Positions 1-7,542 of a stretch of 23,833 bases of DNA are shown here, piece after piece. The notes under the pieces were generated by a model. That model ran no database searches, was not told the DNA's origin, and saw only the letters and a list, made by a program, of their open reading frames with translations. The translations under genes were made by a program, and so were the position numbers. Origin of the DNA: JAZSMJ01 sp045535815 (GTDB lineage: Bacteria > Bacillota > Clostridia > Oscillospirales > CAG-272); contig JAZSMJ010000063.1 of the NCBI GenBank assembly GCA_045535815.1, positions 1-23,833 of the forward strand, read 5' to 3'. The first letter of the stretch is position 1, and the number at the start of each line of letters is the position of its first letter.

Positions 1-2
1 TA

Positions 3-395
3 AACAACATGGGCGTTTTCGATTGGGAAACACCTATGCCGGTTGAGGATCTTCTTGCTTTCTACAAAAAAGAGTACGGTGAAATAATGGAGATTGCTCA
101 CAAGCACAAGCAAAAGATGGTGCTCTGCTCCGTTTTACCAATAAACAGACCTATCTATACTACCGAAAGGAACGGTAAGCGAAACAAGACCGTTCCGCTT
201 TTCAACAATATAATCAAGGAATACGCTGAAAAATACGGCCATATATACGTTGACTACCATTCATTTCTTATCGGAGATGACGGCATGACTCTGAAGGACG
301 GTCTTGCATGGGACGGACTTCATCCTCACGTTGCAGGATACAACATCATGGCAGAGCTGGTAAGACCTGCTATTGAAAAGGCACTGAAGGGATAA
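3..395 (+). CDS. SGNH/GDSL-type hydrolase, C-terminal part (5' end outside window)
   Basis: The frame is open to the left edge, so the first Met at 9 is internal: the residues before it read Asn-Asn and align with the GVNN motif of the next gene. What remains is the second half of an SGNH hydrolase, including the C-terminal catalytic block DGLHPHVAGY, where Asp and His belong to the Ser-Asp-His triad. The Ser block lies outside the window. The family hydrolyses ester bonds, often deacetylating carbohydrates or acting on lipids; the substrate cannot be told here. The gene ends 21 nt before a paralogue on the same strand, with a ribosome binding site between them, so the two are probably co-transcribed and arose by tandem duplication. 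No signal peptide can be judged because the start is missing. Confidence 0.85.
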   Translation, partial: NNMGVFDWETPMPVEDLLAFYKKEYGEIMEIAHKHKQKMVLCSVLPINRPIYTTERNGKRNKTVPLFNNIIKEYAEKYGHIYVDYHSFLIGDDGMTLKDGLAWDGLHPHVAGYNIMAELVRPAIEKALKG

Positions 396-416
396 CACAT
401 AAAGAGGGGTATATTT

Positions 417-1094
417 ATGAAAGAAATAATAAAACCGGGACTGATCTGTCCTGCATCTGATATGCACAGAGATGCTTACGATTTTAAAAACAGTCAGCTT
501 ATCGATTCCGGAAAAGAAATAAGCGTGGTTTTTATCGGTGACTCGATAACTCAGTTCTGTGAGACCGATATATATTACAGCGGTCTCGGACTTGTTGTAA
601 ACAGAGGCATCGGATGCGATATGCTTCAGTTTTTGAATCAGCGCTTTGAGGCAGATCTTCTTCAGCTTCGTCCAAAGCTCGGAGTTATGCTGATTGGCGT
701 AAACAACACCTGGTTTGTAGGTGACGAGGGTGCTATGACGTACGAGGAGCTCACCGTTTATTTTGAGGAGCAGTACAGACTTCTTTTAGAAAAGGCAAAG
801 GAATACGGTCAGAAGATGATCCTCGTTTCGCTAACTCCCATCGGGGATAACGACAGAAACTTCTGTCAGGAGCGCAAGCAGTGGATGGTGGACTACAACA
901 AGATAATAAAGAGACTTGCTGACGAATACGGTCACATCTATGCAGACTGCCATAGCGTTATGTGCAAGGAAGACGGTCTTTCTGTCAAGGACGGGTATAC
1001 CTTTGATAGCCTGCATCCCGGATACGACGGATATGCGGCAATGGCTTCGGTCATCCGCCCTCTGATAGAAGAATATCTGAAAAACAATGCGTGA
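417..1094 (+). CDS. SGNH/GDSL-type hydrolase
   Basis: This complete 225-residue protein has the SGNH blocks in order: GDSI (nucleophile Ser) near residue 42, RGIGCD near 62, GVNN near 99 and DSLHPGYDGY near 197 with the catalytic Asp and His. The third block normally reads GxND; here it ends in Asn-Asn, which keeps the oxyanion Asn. There is no signal peptide, so it probably acts in the cytoplasm, perhaps as a carbohydrate esterase. The start at 417 is set by GAGGGG at 403-409 about 8 nt upstream. It resembles the truncated gene to its left across the whole overlap (for example KDGLAWDGLHP against KDGYTFDSLHP). A strong terminator follows at once, so this gene ends the transcript. The ester substrate is unknown. 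Confidence 0.88.
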   Translation: MKEIIKPGLICPASDMHRDAYDFKNSQLIDSGKEISVVFIGDSITQFCETDIYYSGLGLVVNRGIGCDMLQFLNQRFEADLLQLRPKLGVMLIGVNNTWFVGDEGAMTYEELTVYFEEQYRLLLEKAKEYGQKMILVSLTPIGDNDRNFCQERKQWMVDYNKIIKRLADEYGHIYADCHSVMCKEDGLSVKDGYTFDSLHPGYDGYAAMASVIRPLIEEYLKNNA

Positions 1095-1098
1095 TAAA

Positions 1099-1124
1099 AA
1101 CGGAAGGATATCCTTCCGTTTTTT
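1099..1124 (+). terminator. Rho-independent terminator of the SGNH hydrolase pair
   Basis: A perfect 11-bp inverted repeat (AACGGAAGGAT / ATCCTTCCGTT) with almost no loop runs into a T tract, starting five bases after the stop codon at 1092-1094. Confidence 0.9.
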
Positions 1125-1137
1125 GTATTTTAACTGC

Positions 1138-1166
1138 TTGACTTACCGTGCGATATGGGGTATAAT
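1138..1166 (+). promoter_or_regulatory. Sigma-A-type promoter for the GNAT-acetyltransferase run
   Basis: TTGACT (1138-1143), a 17-bp spacer and a perfect TATAAT (1161-1166). Transcription should start near 1173. That is downstream of the first in-frame ATG at 1155, so the coding sequence must start later. Confidence 0.85.
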
Positions 1167-1199
1167 ATTTTATGTATGAACATTTCAAGGAGCAAATTT

Positions 1200-1682
1200 A
1201 TGGTACGTCTTGCAAAAGCAGAGGATCTTCCCTATATACTTGAGATATACGCTACGGCACGAGGCTTTATGGCTGAAAACGGCAATCCGACTCAATGGGG
1301 CAGCGTTTATCCCCCTATCGATATGCTGGAGAATGATATAAGAAAAGATCAGCTGTACGTTGTTCTGGAGGATAACGTAATACACGGAGTGTTTATGTTC
1401 TTCACCGACGTTGAGCCTACTTATGCATATATTGAAGAAGGTAATTGGATATCTGATGCTCCCTACGGTACTATACACAGGGTTGCCTCAAGCGGTAAGA
1501 TAAAGGGTATCTTTTCAAGATGCATTGAATATTGCAAGGGCAGATGCGATCATTTGAGGATCGATACACATGCAGACAATCTCGTAATGCAGCATCTTAT
1601 TGAAAAGCACGGCTTTAAAAAATGTGGCAGAGTCTATATGGAGGACAAAAGTCCGAGATGGGCATATGAATATATAAAATAA
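1200..1682 (+). CDS. GNAT-family N-acetyltransferase
   Basis: The protein has 160 residues from the start chosen here. It begins MVRLAKAEDLPYILEIY, the usual N-terminal strand and helix of a Gcn5-related acetyltransferase, and ends with the AcCoA-side helix and final strand (ADNLVMQHLIEKHGFKKCG, then RWAYEY). These enzymes move acetyl from acetyl-CoA to an amine; the acceptor is not predictable. I chose 1200 rather than 1155 because the -10 box lies inside the longer version and AAGGAG at 1187-1192 sits 7 nt before this ATG. The hexapeptide acetyltransferase starts 13 nt after its stop, so both are likely made from one mRNA. Confidence 0.85.
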   Translation: MVRLAKAEDLPYILEIYATARGFMAENGNPTQWGSVYPPIDMLENDIRKDQLYVVLEDNVIHGVFMFFTDVEPTYAYIEEGNWISDAPYGTIHRVASSGKIKGIFSRCIEYCKGRCDHLRIDTHADNLVMQHLIEKHGFKKCGRVYMEDKSPRWAYEYIK

Positions 1683-1695
1683 ACGGAGTTTTGCT

Positions 1696-2292
1696 ATGAC
1701 GGAAAAGGAAAAGGCGGAGCTTGGTTATCTTTATAATGCTAACCATGACCCCGAAATTATTAAAGATATTTGCAAATACAGCGACCTTTGCCACGAATAC
1801 AATCAGATAATGCCATCTGATTTCAAGGCACGTGAAGCAAAGCTTCGCACCATAATTGAAAACACCGGTAAGGATCCCATCGTGAACACACCCTTCTGGT
1901 GCGATTTCGGATACAGTGTGACTATTGGTGATAATTTCTTTGCAAACCACAACTGCCAGCTTGTCGGTATCGGTAAGATCACCTTTGGCGATTATGTTTT
2001 TATTGCCCCCAACTGCACTTTTACAACCGCCGAGCATGCACTCGACGTTGAACAGCGAAACGAAGGCCTTGAGGTTGCGCTTCCCATAACTATCGGCAAC
2101 AACGTGTGGATAGGTGCAGGCGTTACCGTTCTTGGCGGTGTCACGATAGGAGATAATACGGTAATCGGAGCAGGTAGCGTTGTCACAAAGGATATCCCTT
2201 CAAACGTTATTGCCGTGGGTGTTCCCTGCCGTGTTATGAGAGAGATAACACCTGAGGATAAGTACAAATACCCAAAATATAAGGAACAGTAA
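1696..2292 (+). CDS. Maltose/galactoside O-acetyltransferase-type sugar acetyltransferase
   Basis: This 198-residue protein has the layout of the LacA/Maa family: an N-terminal helical Mac domain (MTEKEKAELGYLYNAN onward, about 1-60), then a left-handed beta helix of hexapeptide repeats (VTIGDN, KITFGD, PITIGN, VWIGAG, VTIGDN, VIGAGS). The His in TAEHALD matches the catalytic His of LacA. The family transfers acetyl from acetyl-CoA to a sugar hydroxyl, usually in the cytosol as a trimer. CGGAG at 1684-1688 sets the start. It lies between a GNAT enzyme and an FAD oxidoreductase in one run; I see no pathway linking the three. The exact sugar is uncertain. Confidence 0.9.
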   Translation: MTEKEKAELGYLYNANHDPEIIKDICKYSDLCHEYNQIMPSDFKAREAKLRTIIENTGKDPIVNTPFWCDFGYSVTIGDNFFANHNCQLVGIGKITFGDYVFIAPNCTFTTAEHALDVEQRNEGLEVALPITIGNNVWIGAGVTVLGGVTIGDNTVIGAGSVVTKDIPSNVIAVGVPCRVMREITPEDKYKYPKYKEQ

Positions 2293-2342
2293 TCTATCAT
2301 TGTGAAATGCAATTCAAAAACTGATAAAATAGGAGTTTTATA

Positions 2343-3728
2343 ATGAAATATGACGTTATAATCGTAGGTGCAGGTCCTGCCGGAATCTTCACCGCTATGG
2401 AAATGATCAGAAAAGGAAGCAATAAAAAGATCCTTATTATAGAAAAAGGTAAGCCTGTAGAACAGCGCCGTTGTCCCAAATCAAAGCTCGGTCATTGCGC
2501 AAACTGCAAGGAGTGTGCTATTACTACCGGATTTTCGGGAGCAGGTGCTTTCTCGGACGGTAAGCTCAGCCTTTCTTATGAGGTAGGCGGAGATCTTCCG
2601 GATCTTATAGGAAGTGATTTTGCTCAGGATCTCATAGATTACACCGATAAAATATATCTTGAATTTGGAGCCGATCCTCACGTTGAGGGTGTCGGAAACG
2701 ACGAAGAGATTAAAGAAATAAGAAAAAATGCTATCAAAGCAGGTCTTAAATTAGTTGACTGTCCTATAAGACATCTCGGAACGGAAAAGGCTCAGACCCT
2801 TTATCACGCTATTCAGATATGGCTTTCCGAAAAAGGCGTTGATATGATGTTCAACACCGAGTGCGAGGACATTATTATTGAAAATTCCGAATGCAAAGGC
2901 GTTACGATAAGCAAAAACAAGGAAAGCTCCGACATATACGCTAACGAGGTCGTTATCGCAACCGGTAGAAGAGGAGCCGACTGGCTCGAAAAGCTTTGTG
3001 CAGAGCACGCTATAGCTCATAAGCCCGGAACAGTTGATATCGGTGTCAGAGTTGAGTGCAGAAACGAAGTTATGGAAAAGGTAAACCGTGTTCTTTACGA
3101 GAGCAAGCTTATCGGTTATCCGAGACCGTGGAAGAACAAGGTGCGTACCTTCTGCCAAAACCCAGGCGGATTCGTTGCTCAGGAAAATTACGACAATGAC
3201 CTTGCAGTTGTTAACGGTCACAGCTTTAAGGATAACAAGAGTGACAATACCAACCTTGCTATTCTTGTAAGCCATAACTTTACAGAGCCCTTCAATCAGC
3301 CTATCGCATATGCTCAAAAGGTTGGTGAGCTTACGAATATGCTCGGTGCAGGTCATATTCTGGTTCAGAGATACGGAGATATTCTCGACGGAAAGCGCAC
3401 CTGGCCTAAGGATCTTGCACACAGTAACGTTCGTCCCACGCTTTGCGATGCAGTTGCAGGTGATATAACCGCCGCAATGCCCTACAGAGCTATGACCAAT
3501 ATAATAGAGTTTATACGTATGCTTGATATGGTCGTTCCGGGATTTGCATCTACAGAGACTCTGCTTTACAGTCCTGAGCTTAAATTCTATTCCAATAAGG
3601 TTAAAATGGATTCCGACCTTAACACGAATATAAAGGGTCTTCATTGCCTCGGAGACAGCAGCGGATGGACAAGAGGTCTTATGATGGCAAGCGTTATGGG
3701 CGTGCTTATGGGTCGCCATCTCTCATAA
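2343..3728 (+). CDS. FAD-dependent oxidoreductase, COG2509-like
   Basis: The 461-residue protein opens with a Rossmann FAD site (VIIVGAGPAG, residues 6-14) and an acidic strand end (IIEKG). A cysteine cluster follows at C44, C52, C55 and C58 (C-x7-C-x2-C-x2-C), then the glycine-rich GFSGAGAFSDGKL segment. A second nucleotide-binding strand (EVVIATGRRGADWL) lies near residue 200, and the FAD-closing GDSSGW near 440. This is the layout of the widespread, poorly characterised COG2509 FAD-dependent dehydrogenases; the natural substrate is unknown. AGGAG at 2331-2335 sets the start. It follows the sugar acetyltransferase by 50 nt with no clear terminator or good promoter between, so read-through is likely. 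A long antisense frame across it is a codon-bias shadow. Confidence 0.85.
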   Translation: MKYDVIIVGAGPAGIFTAMEMIRKGSNKKILIIEKGKPVEQRRCPKSKLGHCANCKECAITTGFSGAGAFSDGKLSLSYEVGGDLPDLIGSDFAQDLIDYTDKIYLEFGADPHVEGVGNDEEIKEIRKNAIKAGLKLVDCPIRHLGTEKAQTLYHAIQIWLSEKGVDMMFNTECEDIIIENSECKGVTISKNKESSDIYANEVVIATGRRGADWLEKLCAEHAIAHKPGTVDIGVRVECRNEVMEKVNRVLYESKLIGYPRPWKNKVRTFCQNPGGFVAQENYDNDLAVVNGHSFKDNKSDNTNLAILVSHNFTEPFNQPIAYAQKVGELTNMLGAGHILVQRYGDILDGKRTWPKDLAHSNVRPTLCDAVAGDITAAMPYRAMTNIIEFIRMLDMVVPGFASTETLLYSPELKFYSNKVKMDSDLNTNIKGLHCLGDSSGWTRGLMMASVMGVLMGRHLS

Positions 3729-3805
3729 AATTACGGTATTTTATTTATAAACTTCATCATATCATATTATCATATTATAAAAATATTTTTCACGGAGGCT
3801 TATAT

Positions 3806-4177
3806 ATGAAACGCAAAGGCAATAAGGTTATATTTAAGATTTTCAAATTTTTATTCGTCGCATTTCTACTTTTTGTTCCTTATCAGTATGAAAGAGATGA
3901 GGACGGAAACGTTTCTTCACGCAGTATAGTTGCGGATTACAAGAGAACCAACACCGACGGTAACACACGTTATGATCTTACCTTCTTCCCTCTTCTTAAA
4001 AAACAGTTTGCTGCGATAACTGCAATTGCTAATTTCTTCTGCGCAAAAAAAGAGAGCTGCGATATCGATGACATCCTTGAGGATGACGATATGCTCTTCG
4101 ATGATGTCGAAGAACTTGAAGAGGTTGCTTTTGCAACTGAAGACGACGATATAGACACAGACGATATCGAAAAATAA
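3806..4177 (+). CDS. Small membrane-anchored acidic protein of unknown function
   Basis: I do not recognise this 123-residue protein. It has a basic N-terminus (MKRKGNK), one hydrophobic segment at about 9-24 that could be a signal anchor, a middle part rich in Arg, Asp and Thr, and a C-terminal third that is almost a polyanion, full of Asp and Glu. A longer frame opens at 3644 inside the preceding oxidoreductase gene, but GGAGG at 3794-3798, 7 nt before 3806, and the hydrophobic N-terminus show the true start. The 77 bases upstream are very AT-rich and carry repeated ATCATATT-like words; I see no convincing promoter there. A strong terminator follows. It looks like a single-gene unit or the tail of the preceding run. 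Confidence 0.7.
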   Translation: MKRKGNKVIFKIFKFLFVAFLLFVPYQYERDEDGNVSSRSIVADYKRTNTDGNTRYDLTFFPLLKKQFAAITAIANFFCAKKESCDIDDILEDDDMLFDDVEELEEVAFATEDDDIDTDDIEK

Positions 4178-4184
4178 TAAAATG

Positions 4185-4210
4185 GGCACGAATGTAATTC
4201 GTGCCTTTTT
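4185..4210 (+). terminator. Rho-independent terminator after the acidic membrane protein
   Basis: A 9-bp perfect stem (GGCACGAAT / ATTCGTGCC) with loop GTA, followed by five T, starting seven bases past the stop codon. Confidence 0.92.
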
Positions 4211-4238
4211 ACATTTCGACAAAAATAGAGTTTTTCGG

Positions 4239-4267
4239 TTGACTTATAACAATTGAAATGATATACT
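4239..4267 (+). promoter_or_regulatory. Sigma-A-type promoter for the YczE-EamA-SLH run
   Basis: TTGACT (4239-4244), 17-bp spacer, TATACT (4262-4267). It lies directly after the preceding terminator and 34 bp before the first gene. Confidence 0.85.
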
Positions 4268-4301
4268 TTTAAGAGTAATTTATTTTTAAAAGGCATATAT
4301 T

Positions 4302-4964
4302 ATGACAGCAAAACAATACATATTAAAATCGCTTCAGGCGTCAATAGGACTCTTTATCTACAGCTTTGGGCTCTCGCTCACGCTTCAGGCAGATATAGGA
4401 CTTGCCCCTTGGGACGTTTTCGCAATGGGTATTGCGAATAAGACGGGGCTCAGCTTTGGTATGATCACCATGCTCCTCGGCTTCGTTGTTATTGCTACCG
4501 ACATTCTGATGAAGGAACGTATAGGTATAGGAACGCTTCTTGATGCACTTATCGTAGGTGTTTCGACAGACTTTTTCGTATGGCTGAACGTCGTTCCTAA
4601 AATGAAGACTGTTTTAAGCGGCAGTATTACTCTCATAATCAGTCTGTTTATTATGGCAATAGGAGTTAGGATATATATGGCAGCAGGGCTTTGCTGCGGT
4701 CCGAGAGACTCTCTCCTTATTGCCGTAGGAAAAAGGATGAGAAAATTCCCTATGGGGATAGTCGAGCTGGTCGTTCAGGGCTCGGTGCTGATCGTCGGAT
4801 GGTTGCTCGGAGGTCCCGTAGGTATAGGAACGCTCATAGCCGTTTTCGGTATAGGTATATCTATTCAGATAGTTTTCTCGATCTGCCGTTTTGAGCCGAG
4901 AAATATAATTCATTTCGGCTTTTCGGATATTATTCGTCAGATGAGTGGCAAACAAAACAGTTAA
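4302..4964 (+). CDS. YczE/YyaS-like integral membrane protein
   Basis: This 220-residue protein has about five hydrophobic spans (around 10-30, 50-68, 75-95, 105-128 and 150-188). It carries the family-like phrase GLAPWDVFAMGI at about 32-43 and the Gly/Cys/Pro-rich AAGLCCGPRDS at about 127-137. Membrane proteins of this type (COG2364, YczE of Bacillus) have no firmly known biochemical role; some are suspected transporters. The ribosome binding site AAAAGG at 4288-4293 is weak for this region. It leads a run in which the EamA transporter starts 11 nt after its stop, so two membrane proteins are made together. Family membership rests on recalled sequence patterns. Confidence 0.8.
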   Translation: MTAKQYILKSLQASIGLFIYSFGLSLTLQADIGLAPWDVFAMGIANKTGLSFGMITMLLGFVVIATDILMKERIGIGTLLDALIVGVSTDFFVWLNVVPKMKTVLSGSITLIISLFIMAIGVRIYMAAGLCCGPRDSLLIAVGKRMRKFPMGIVELVVQGSVLIVGWLLGGPVGIGTLIAVFGIGISIQIVFSICRFEPRNIIHFGFSDIIRQMSGKQNS

Positions 4965-4975
4965 ATAAAAGGCAG

Positions 4976-5905
4976 ATGCTCATTATGAACTCAAAACATG
5001 CAAAGGGTGTAATATGCACCGTCATAGGTGGAATTTTCTGGGGATTTTCCGGCTGCTGCGGTGAATATCTTTTTACACAAAAGGGAGTTTCTTCGGAATG
5101 GCTTACCACCGTCAGACTGATCATCTCCGGAATTATACTTATACTTTTTTCTGCCTTAAGATATCAAGGCAAGGCTTTTTCGTTTATTAAAAGTCCGAGC
5201 AGCACGGTAAGGATACTGCTCTACGGTACCGCAGGCCTTATGTTCTGTCAATTCTCATATCTCAAATCAATACAGCTTACCAACGCCGCCACCGGTACGG
5301 TAATACAGTATCTCGGCCCGGTTCTGATAATGCTTTACGTATGTATCAGAAAGCTGAAGATGCCTAATTTTATTGAGATTCTGACCCTTATTCTTGCCGT
5401 TTTCGGAACGTTTCTCATCGCAACGCACGGAAACCCGACTACACTCGTTTTATCGCCTGACGGACTTTTTTGGTGTATACTCTCGGCTGTAAGCGTTATG
5501 TTCTACACCCTTCTTCCCGAAAAGGTAGTACCTATCTACGGCGCACCTATCGTCAACGGAGTCGGAATGCTTGCAGGTGGAATACTTCTTGCCTTTATTG
5601 TAAACTTCTCCTCTCTTCATCAGGATATTGACCTTGGCGTCATTCTCGGCGTTTCGGGTATAATTCTTTTCGGAACGGTTATTGCATTTACGCTTTATAT
5701 CTACGGCGTATCTACCATCGGTCCCGTCAAGGCAAGCGTTATTGCGAGTATCGAGCCGGTCTCCTCTGCGGTGATATCAGTCGTTTGGCTGAAAAACAAA
5801 TTTATGCCGATAGACATCCTCGGATTTGTCATGATAATATCAACAATATTCATACTTTCTCTTAATAAGAAGGATCAAACAAAATCATCCGAAGGAAAGG
5901 AATAA
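4976..5905 (+). CDS. EamA-family (drug/metabolite superfamily) transporter
   Basis: The 309-residue protein has about ten hydrophobic helices in two similar halves, as expected for two EamA repeats. The first half has the typical ICTVIGGIFWGFSG opening and the ATGTVIQYLGPVLIMLY helix; the second half has SVMFYTLLP and VKASVIASIEPVSSAV. Members export or import small metabolites such as amino acids, nucleosides or sugars; the substrate cannot be read from sequence. The start is ambiguous: AAAAGG at 4967-4972 is only 3 nt from the ATG at 4976 but 12 nt from one at 4985, so the protein may begin MNSKHAKG. It sits 11 nt after the YczE-like gene and 2 nt before the SLH gene, so the three are almost surely co-translated. 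Confidence 0.9.
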   Translation: MLIMNSKHAKGVICTVIGGIFWGFSGCCGEYLFTQKGVSSEWLTTVRLIISGIILILFSALRYQGKAFSFIKSPSSTVRILLYGTAGLMFCQFSYLKSIQLTNAATGTVIQYLGPVLIMLYVCIRKLKMPNFIEILTLILAVFGTFLIATHGNPTTLVLSPDGLFWCILSAVSVMFYTLLPEKVVPIYGAPIVNGVGMLAGGILLAFIVNFSSLHQDIDLGVILGVSGIILFGTVIAFTLYIYGVSTIGPVKASVIASIEPVSSAVISVVWLKNKFMPIDILGFVMIISTIFILSLNKKDQTKSSEGKE

Positions 5906-5907
5906 TA

Positions 5908-6567
5908 ATGATTTTTTCAAAAAACACTTACCGAATAATAACTGTTATACTGACAGTTGTAATAATCTCAACTCAGGTATCGTTTGCCGCAGATCAGGTA
6001 AGCTATGCTGAAAAAGAAGCAGATGCTCTGAATATGCTGAATCTTTTTCTCGGAACGGATAAGGGATATGAGCTTGAAAACTCCCTCACGCGAGAGCAAA
6101 GCGTTACCATGATAGTCAGAATGATGGGCAAAGAGGACGCTGCACTTTCAAAAAACAGAGAGCATCCGTTTACAGACCTTTCCTCGTGGGCGGTAAAATA
6201 CGTTGCATATGCATATGAGGCAGGTATCACGTCGGGTATGAGCGCCACCGAATTCGGAGGTGGCGATATCAAATGCTCGGACGTTATGTTTATAACGTTC
6301 GTTCTAAGGGCACTCGGATACTCGGATACAGCTGAGGTCAATCCCGATTTTGTTTGGAACGATCCTTATCAGCTGGCTGAAGAGATCGGCATATGGACTA
6401 CGGGAAAGATCGAAAGCTTTACGAGAGCAGAAACCGTTATTATATGCTGGAGAGCACTTCAAACCAATCTCAAGGGATCTGACAAGATACTTGCGGATAA
6501 GCTCATATCGGAAGGCGCATTTTCAAGAGCGCAGTATAACGAGGCTCTTGCTCTGTTTGAAAACTGA
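5908..6567 (+). CDS. Secreted S-layer homology (SLH) domain protein
   Basis: This 219-residue protein has a signal peptide (hydrophobic 9-24, cleavage likely after VSFA). The rest is S-layer homology sequence: SLTREQSVTMIVRMMG (about 60-75), then FTDLSSWAVKYVAYAYEAGITSG (about 87-109) and a further repeat that includes the FTRAET phrase near 171. SLH domains bind secondary cell-wall polymer and hold proteins on the surface. Here there is no other domain, so the protein is either a bare wall-binding unit or a partner for something else. Its ATG lies 2 nt after the EamA stop, with AAGGAAAGG at 5892-5900 as the ribosome binding site. No clear plus-strand terminator follows in the first 100 bases. 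Confidence 0.88.
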   Translation: MIFSKNTYRIITVILTVVIISTQVSFAADQVSYAEKEADALNMLNLFLGTDKGYELENSLTREQSVTMIVRMMGKEDAALSKNREHPFTDLSSWAVKYVAYAYEAGITSGMSATEFGGGDIKCSDVMFITFVLRALGYSDTAEVNPDFVWNDPYQLAEEIGIWTTGKIESFTRAETVIICWRALQTNLKGSDKILADKLISEGAFSRAQYNEALALFEN

Positions 6568-6685
6568 TACACTGAAAACATTCCTGAAATGACAGTCCTC
6601 AATAAAACAGCATAGGTATTGATGGTCTGTCAAGCAGGTACAGAGAGTTAAGCATATCACATTTATAGTGTAATGAGCACTTTGT

Positions 6686-6726
6686 AAAAATGGGGATTTA
6701 AGTTCGTTTTTTCGGCTTAAATCCCC
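6686..6726 (-). terminator. Distal terminator hairpin of the AT-rich minus-strand gene pair
   Basis: An 11-bp perfect stem (GGGGATTTAAG at 6692-6702, CTTAAATCCCC at 6716-6726) with a 13-nt loop. On the minus strand it is followed by ATTTTT, as a rho-independent terminator should be; on the plus strand there is no T tract. Confidence 0.75.
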
Positions 6727-6741
6727 TTAACTGACATAATG

Positions 6742-6809
6742 AAAAAAACAGGTTTGTCAAGGGCGAGCGTAGCTCGTGTACTTACCCTTGACTTGCCTGT
6801 TCATTTTTT
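6742..6809. repeat. Compound palindrome with A/T flanks (bidirectional terminator or mobile palindrome)
   Basis: Nested inverted repeats: AACAGG (6747-6752) with CCTGTT (6796-6801); GTCAAGGG (6756-6763) with CCCTTGAC (6785-6792); and an inner CGAGC-GTA-GCTCG hairpin (6764-6776). An A run precedes it and a T run follows it, so either strand could form a terminator. The stop codon of the minus-strand gene at 6782-6784 lies inside the loop region, so its last residues are encoded by the palindrome arm. I see no second copy in the window. Confidence 0.75.
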
Positions 6810-7528
6810 GCTAATACTTTTAACCTTGTCAATGCTTTTACAAACCAGTCTCTGTGTTCTAATATTTCTACACTTGAACATGCCCAATGATTGAAATATC
6901 GCCAATAAGAAAAAACCAAATTTCCTAACAAAGTTACATCTGTTACTTTTGGAAAAATCCGCGATGTTTCTTCATACGAATCACAAGAATATAACTTTTT
7001 AAAGGATTCGCCATTATCTATAATCCACCCAAACGCTTTGCAATAGTTTGGAAATATTTCGTTTTCAAGCAATTGGTATTGACTTGTATTTTCATCAGAA
7101 AATTTTTCTATCCAATCATTACAAAATGATTCAAGTAACTCTGAGAAATAAATATAATTTATCTTTATGTTTTTGAGATTTAAACTTTCTATATTTTGAA
7201 CTTCAATTTTTTGCCATGGGCTATATCCGTTCCAAAGATTAGCAAACGGAAAATTCTTAGGCCTAATACTAATTCTTGAACAATCGCTATCTGTAACAAT
7301 ACATATAAAGGGCACACTTTCAATTCCATAAGCTTCTCTTATTCTATCGTGATATGTTCCATTATTTTTGTGATGATTATATTCGTTTATAGCTTTTTCT
7401 ATTTCCATCTCATAGTTGGATTTATAGCCATAATCAACATTATATTCTTGTGATAGTTCTTCAAATTCTTCTAAAGATAAACCAATAAAAAATTCATCAT
7501 TTTCTGGGTTATGAGATAAAATATGCAT
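6782..7528 (-). CDS. Unrecognised protein partnered with a GIY-YIG nuclease
   Basis: I do not recognise this 248-residue protein. It is soluble, with no signal peptide or membrane span, and rich in Asn, Glu, Tyr and aromatic residues. The N-terminal third is acidic and helical in character, and the C-terminal part has a striking aromatic stretch (FSYWRYFNHWACSS, then EHRDWF) that may be the conserved core. Its ATG has GAGG 7 nt upstream and lies 14 nt after the nuclease stop, so it is the second gene of that operon. The C-terminus (EQASQG) is encoded by an arm of the compound palindrome, so it may have been altered when that element arrived. Base composition is far more AT-rich than the neighbours, which fits recent transfer. 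A defence or modification partner is possible but unproven. Confidence 0.7.
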   Translation of the reverse strand: MHILSHNPENDEFFIGLSLEEFEELSQEYNVDYGYKSNYEMEIEKAINEYNHHKNNGTYHDRIREAYGIESVPFICIVTDSDCSRISIRPKNFPFANLWNGYSPWQKIEVQNIESLNLKNIKINYIYFSELLESFCNDWIEKFSDENTSQYQLLENEIFPNYCKAFGWIIDNGESFKKLYSCDSYEETSRIFPKVTDVTLLGNLVFSYWRYFNHWACSSVEILEHRDWFVKALTRLKVLAKNEQASQG

Positions 7529-7542
7529 TCTTATTCCTCATC

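Noticed and set aside
1155..1199. Upstream in-frame start for the GNAT acetyltransferase
   Set aside because: The -10 box TATAAT lies inside it, so the mRNA cannot include that ATG; AAGGAG fits the ATG at 1200.
2751..3719. Long open frame on the minus strand (322 codons) opposite the FAD oxidoreductase gene
   Set aside because: The plus-strand gene has clear FAD motifs and a ribosome binding site; the minus frame has no recognisable domain, low-complexity composition and no ribosome binding site.
3751..3785. Short AT-rich repeats (ATCATATT-like) as a possible CRISPR or regulatory repeat array
   Set aside because: The words are too short, irregular and simple, with no spacers of constant length; low-complexity intergenic DNA explains them.
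3644..3805. Upstream in-frame start for the small acidic protein, inside the oxidoreductase gene
   Set aside because: It has no ribosome binding site and would add an unlikely basic extension; GGAGG fits the start at 3806.
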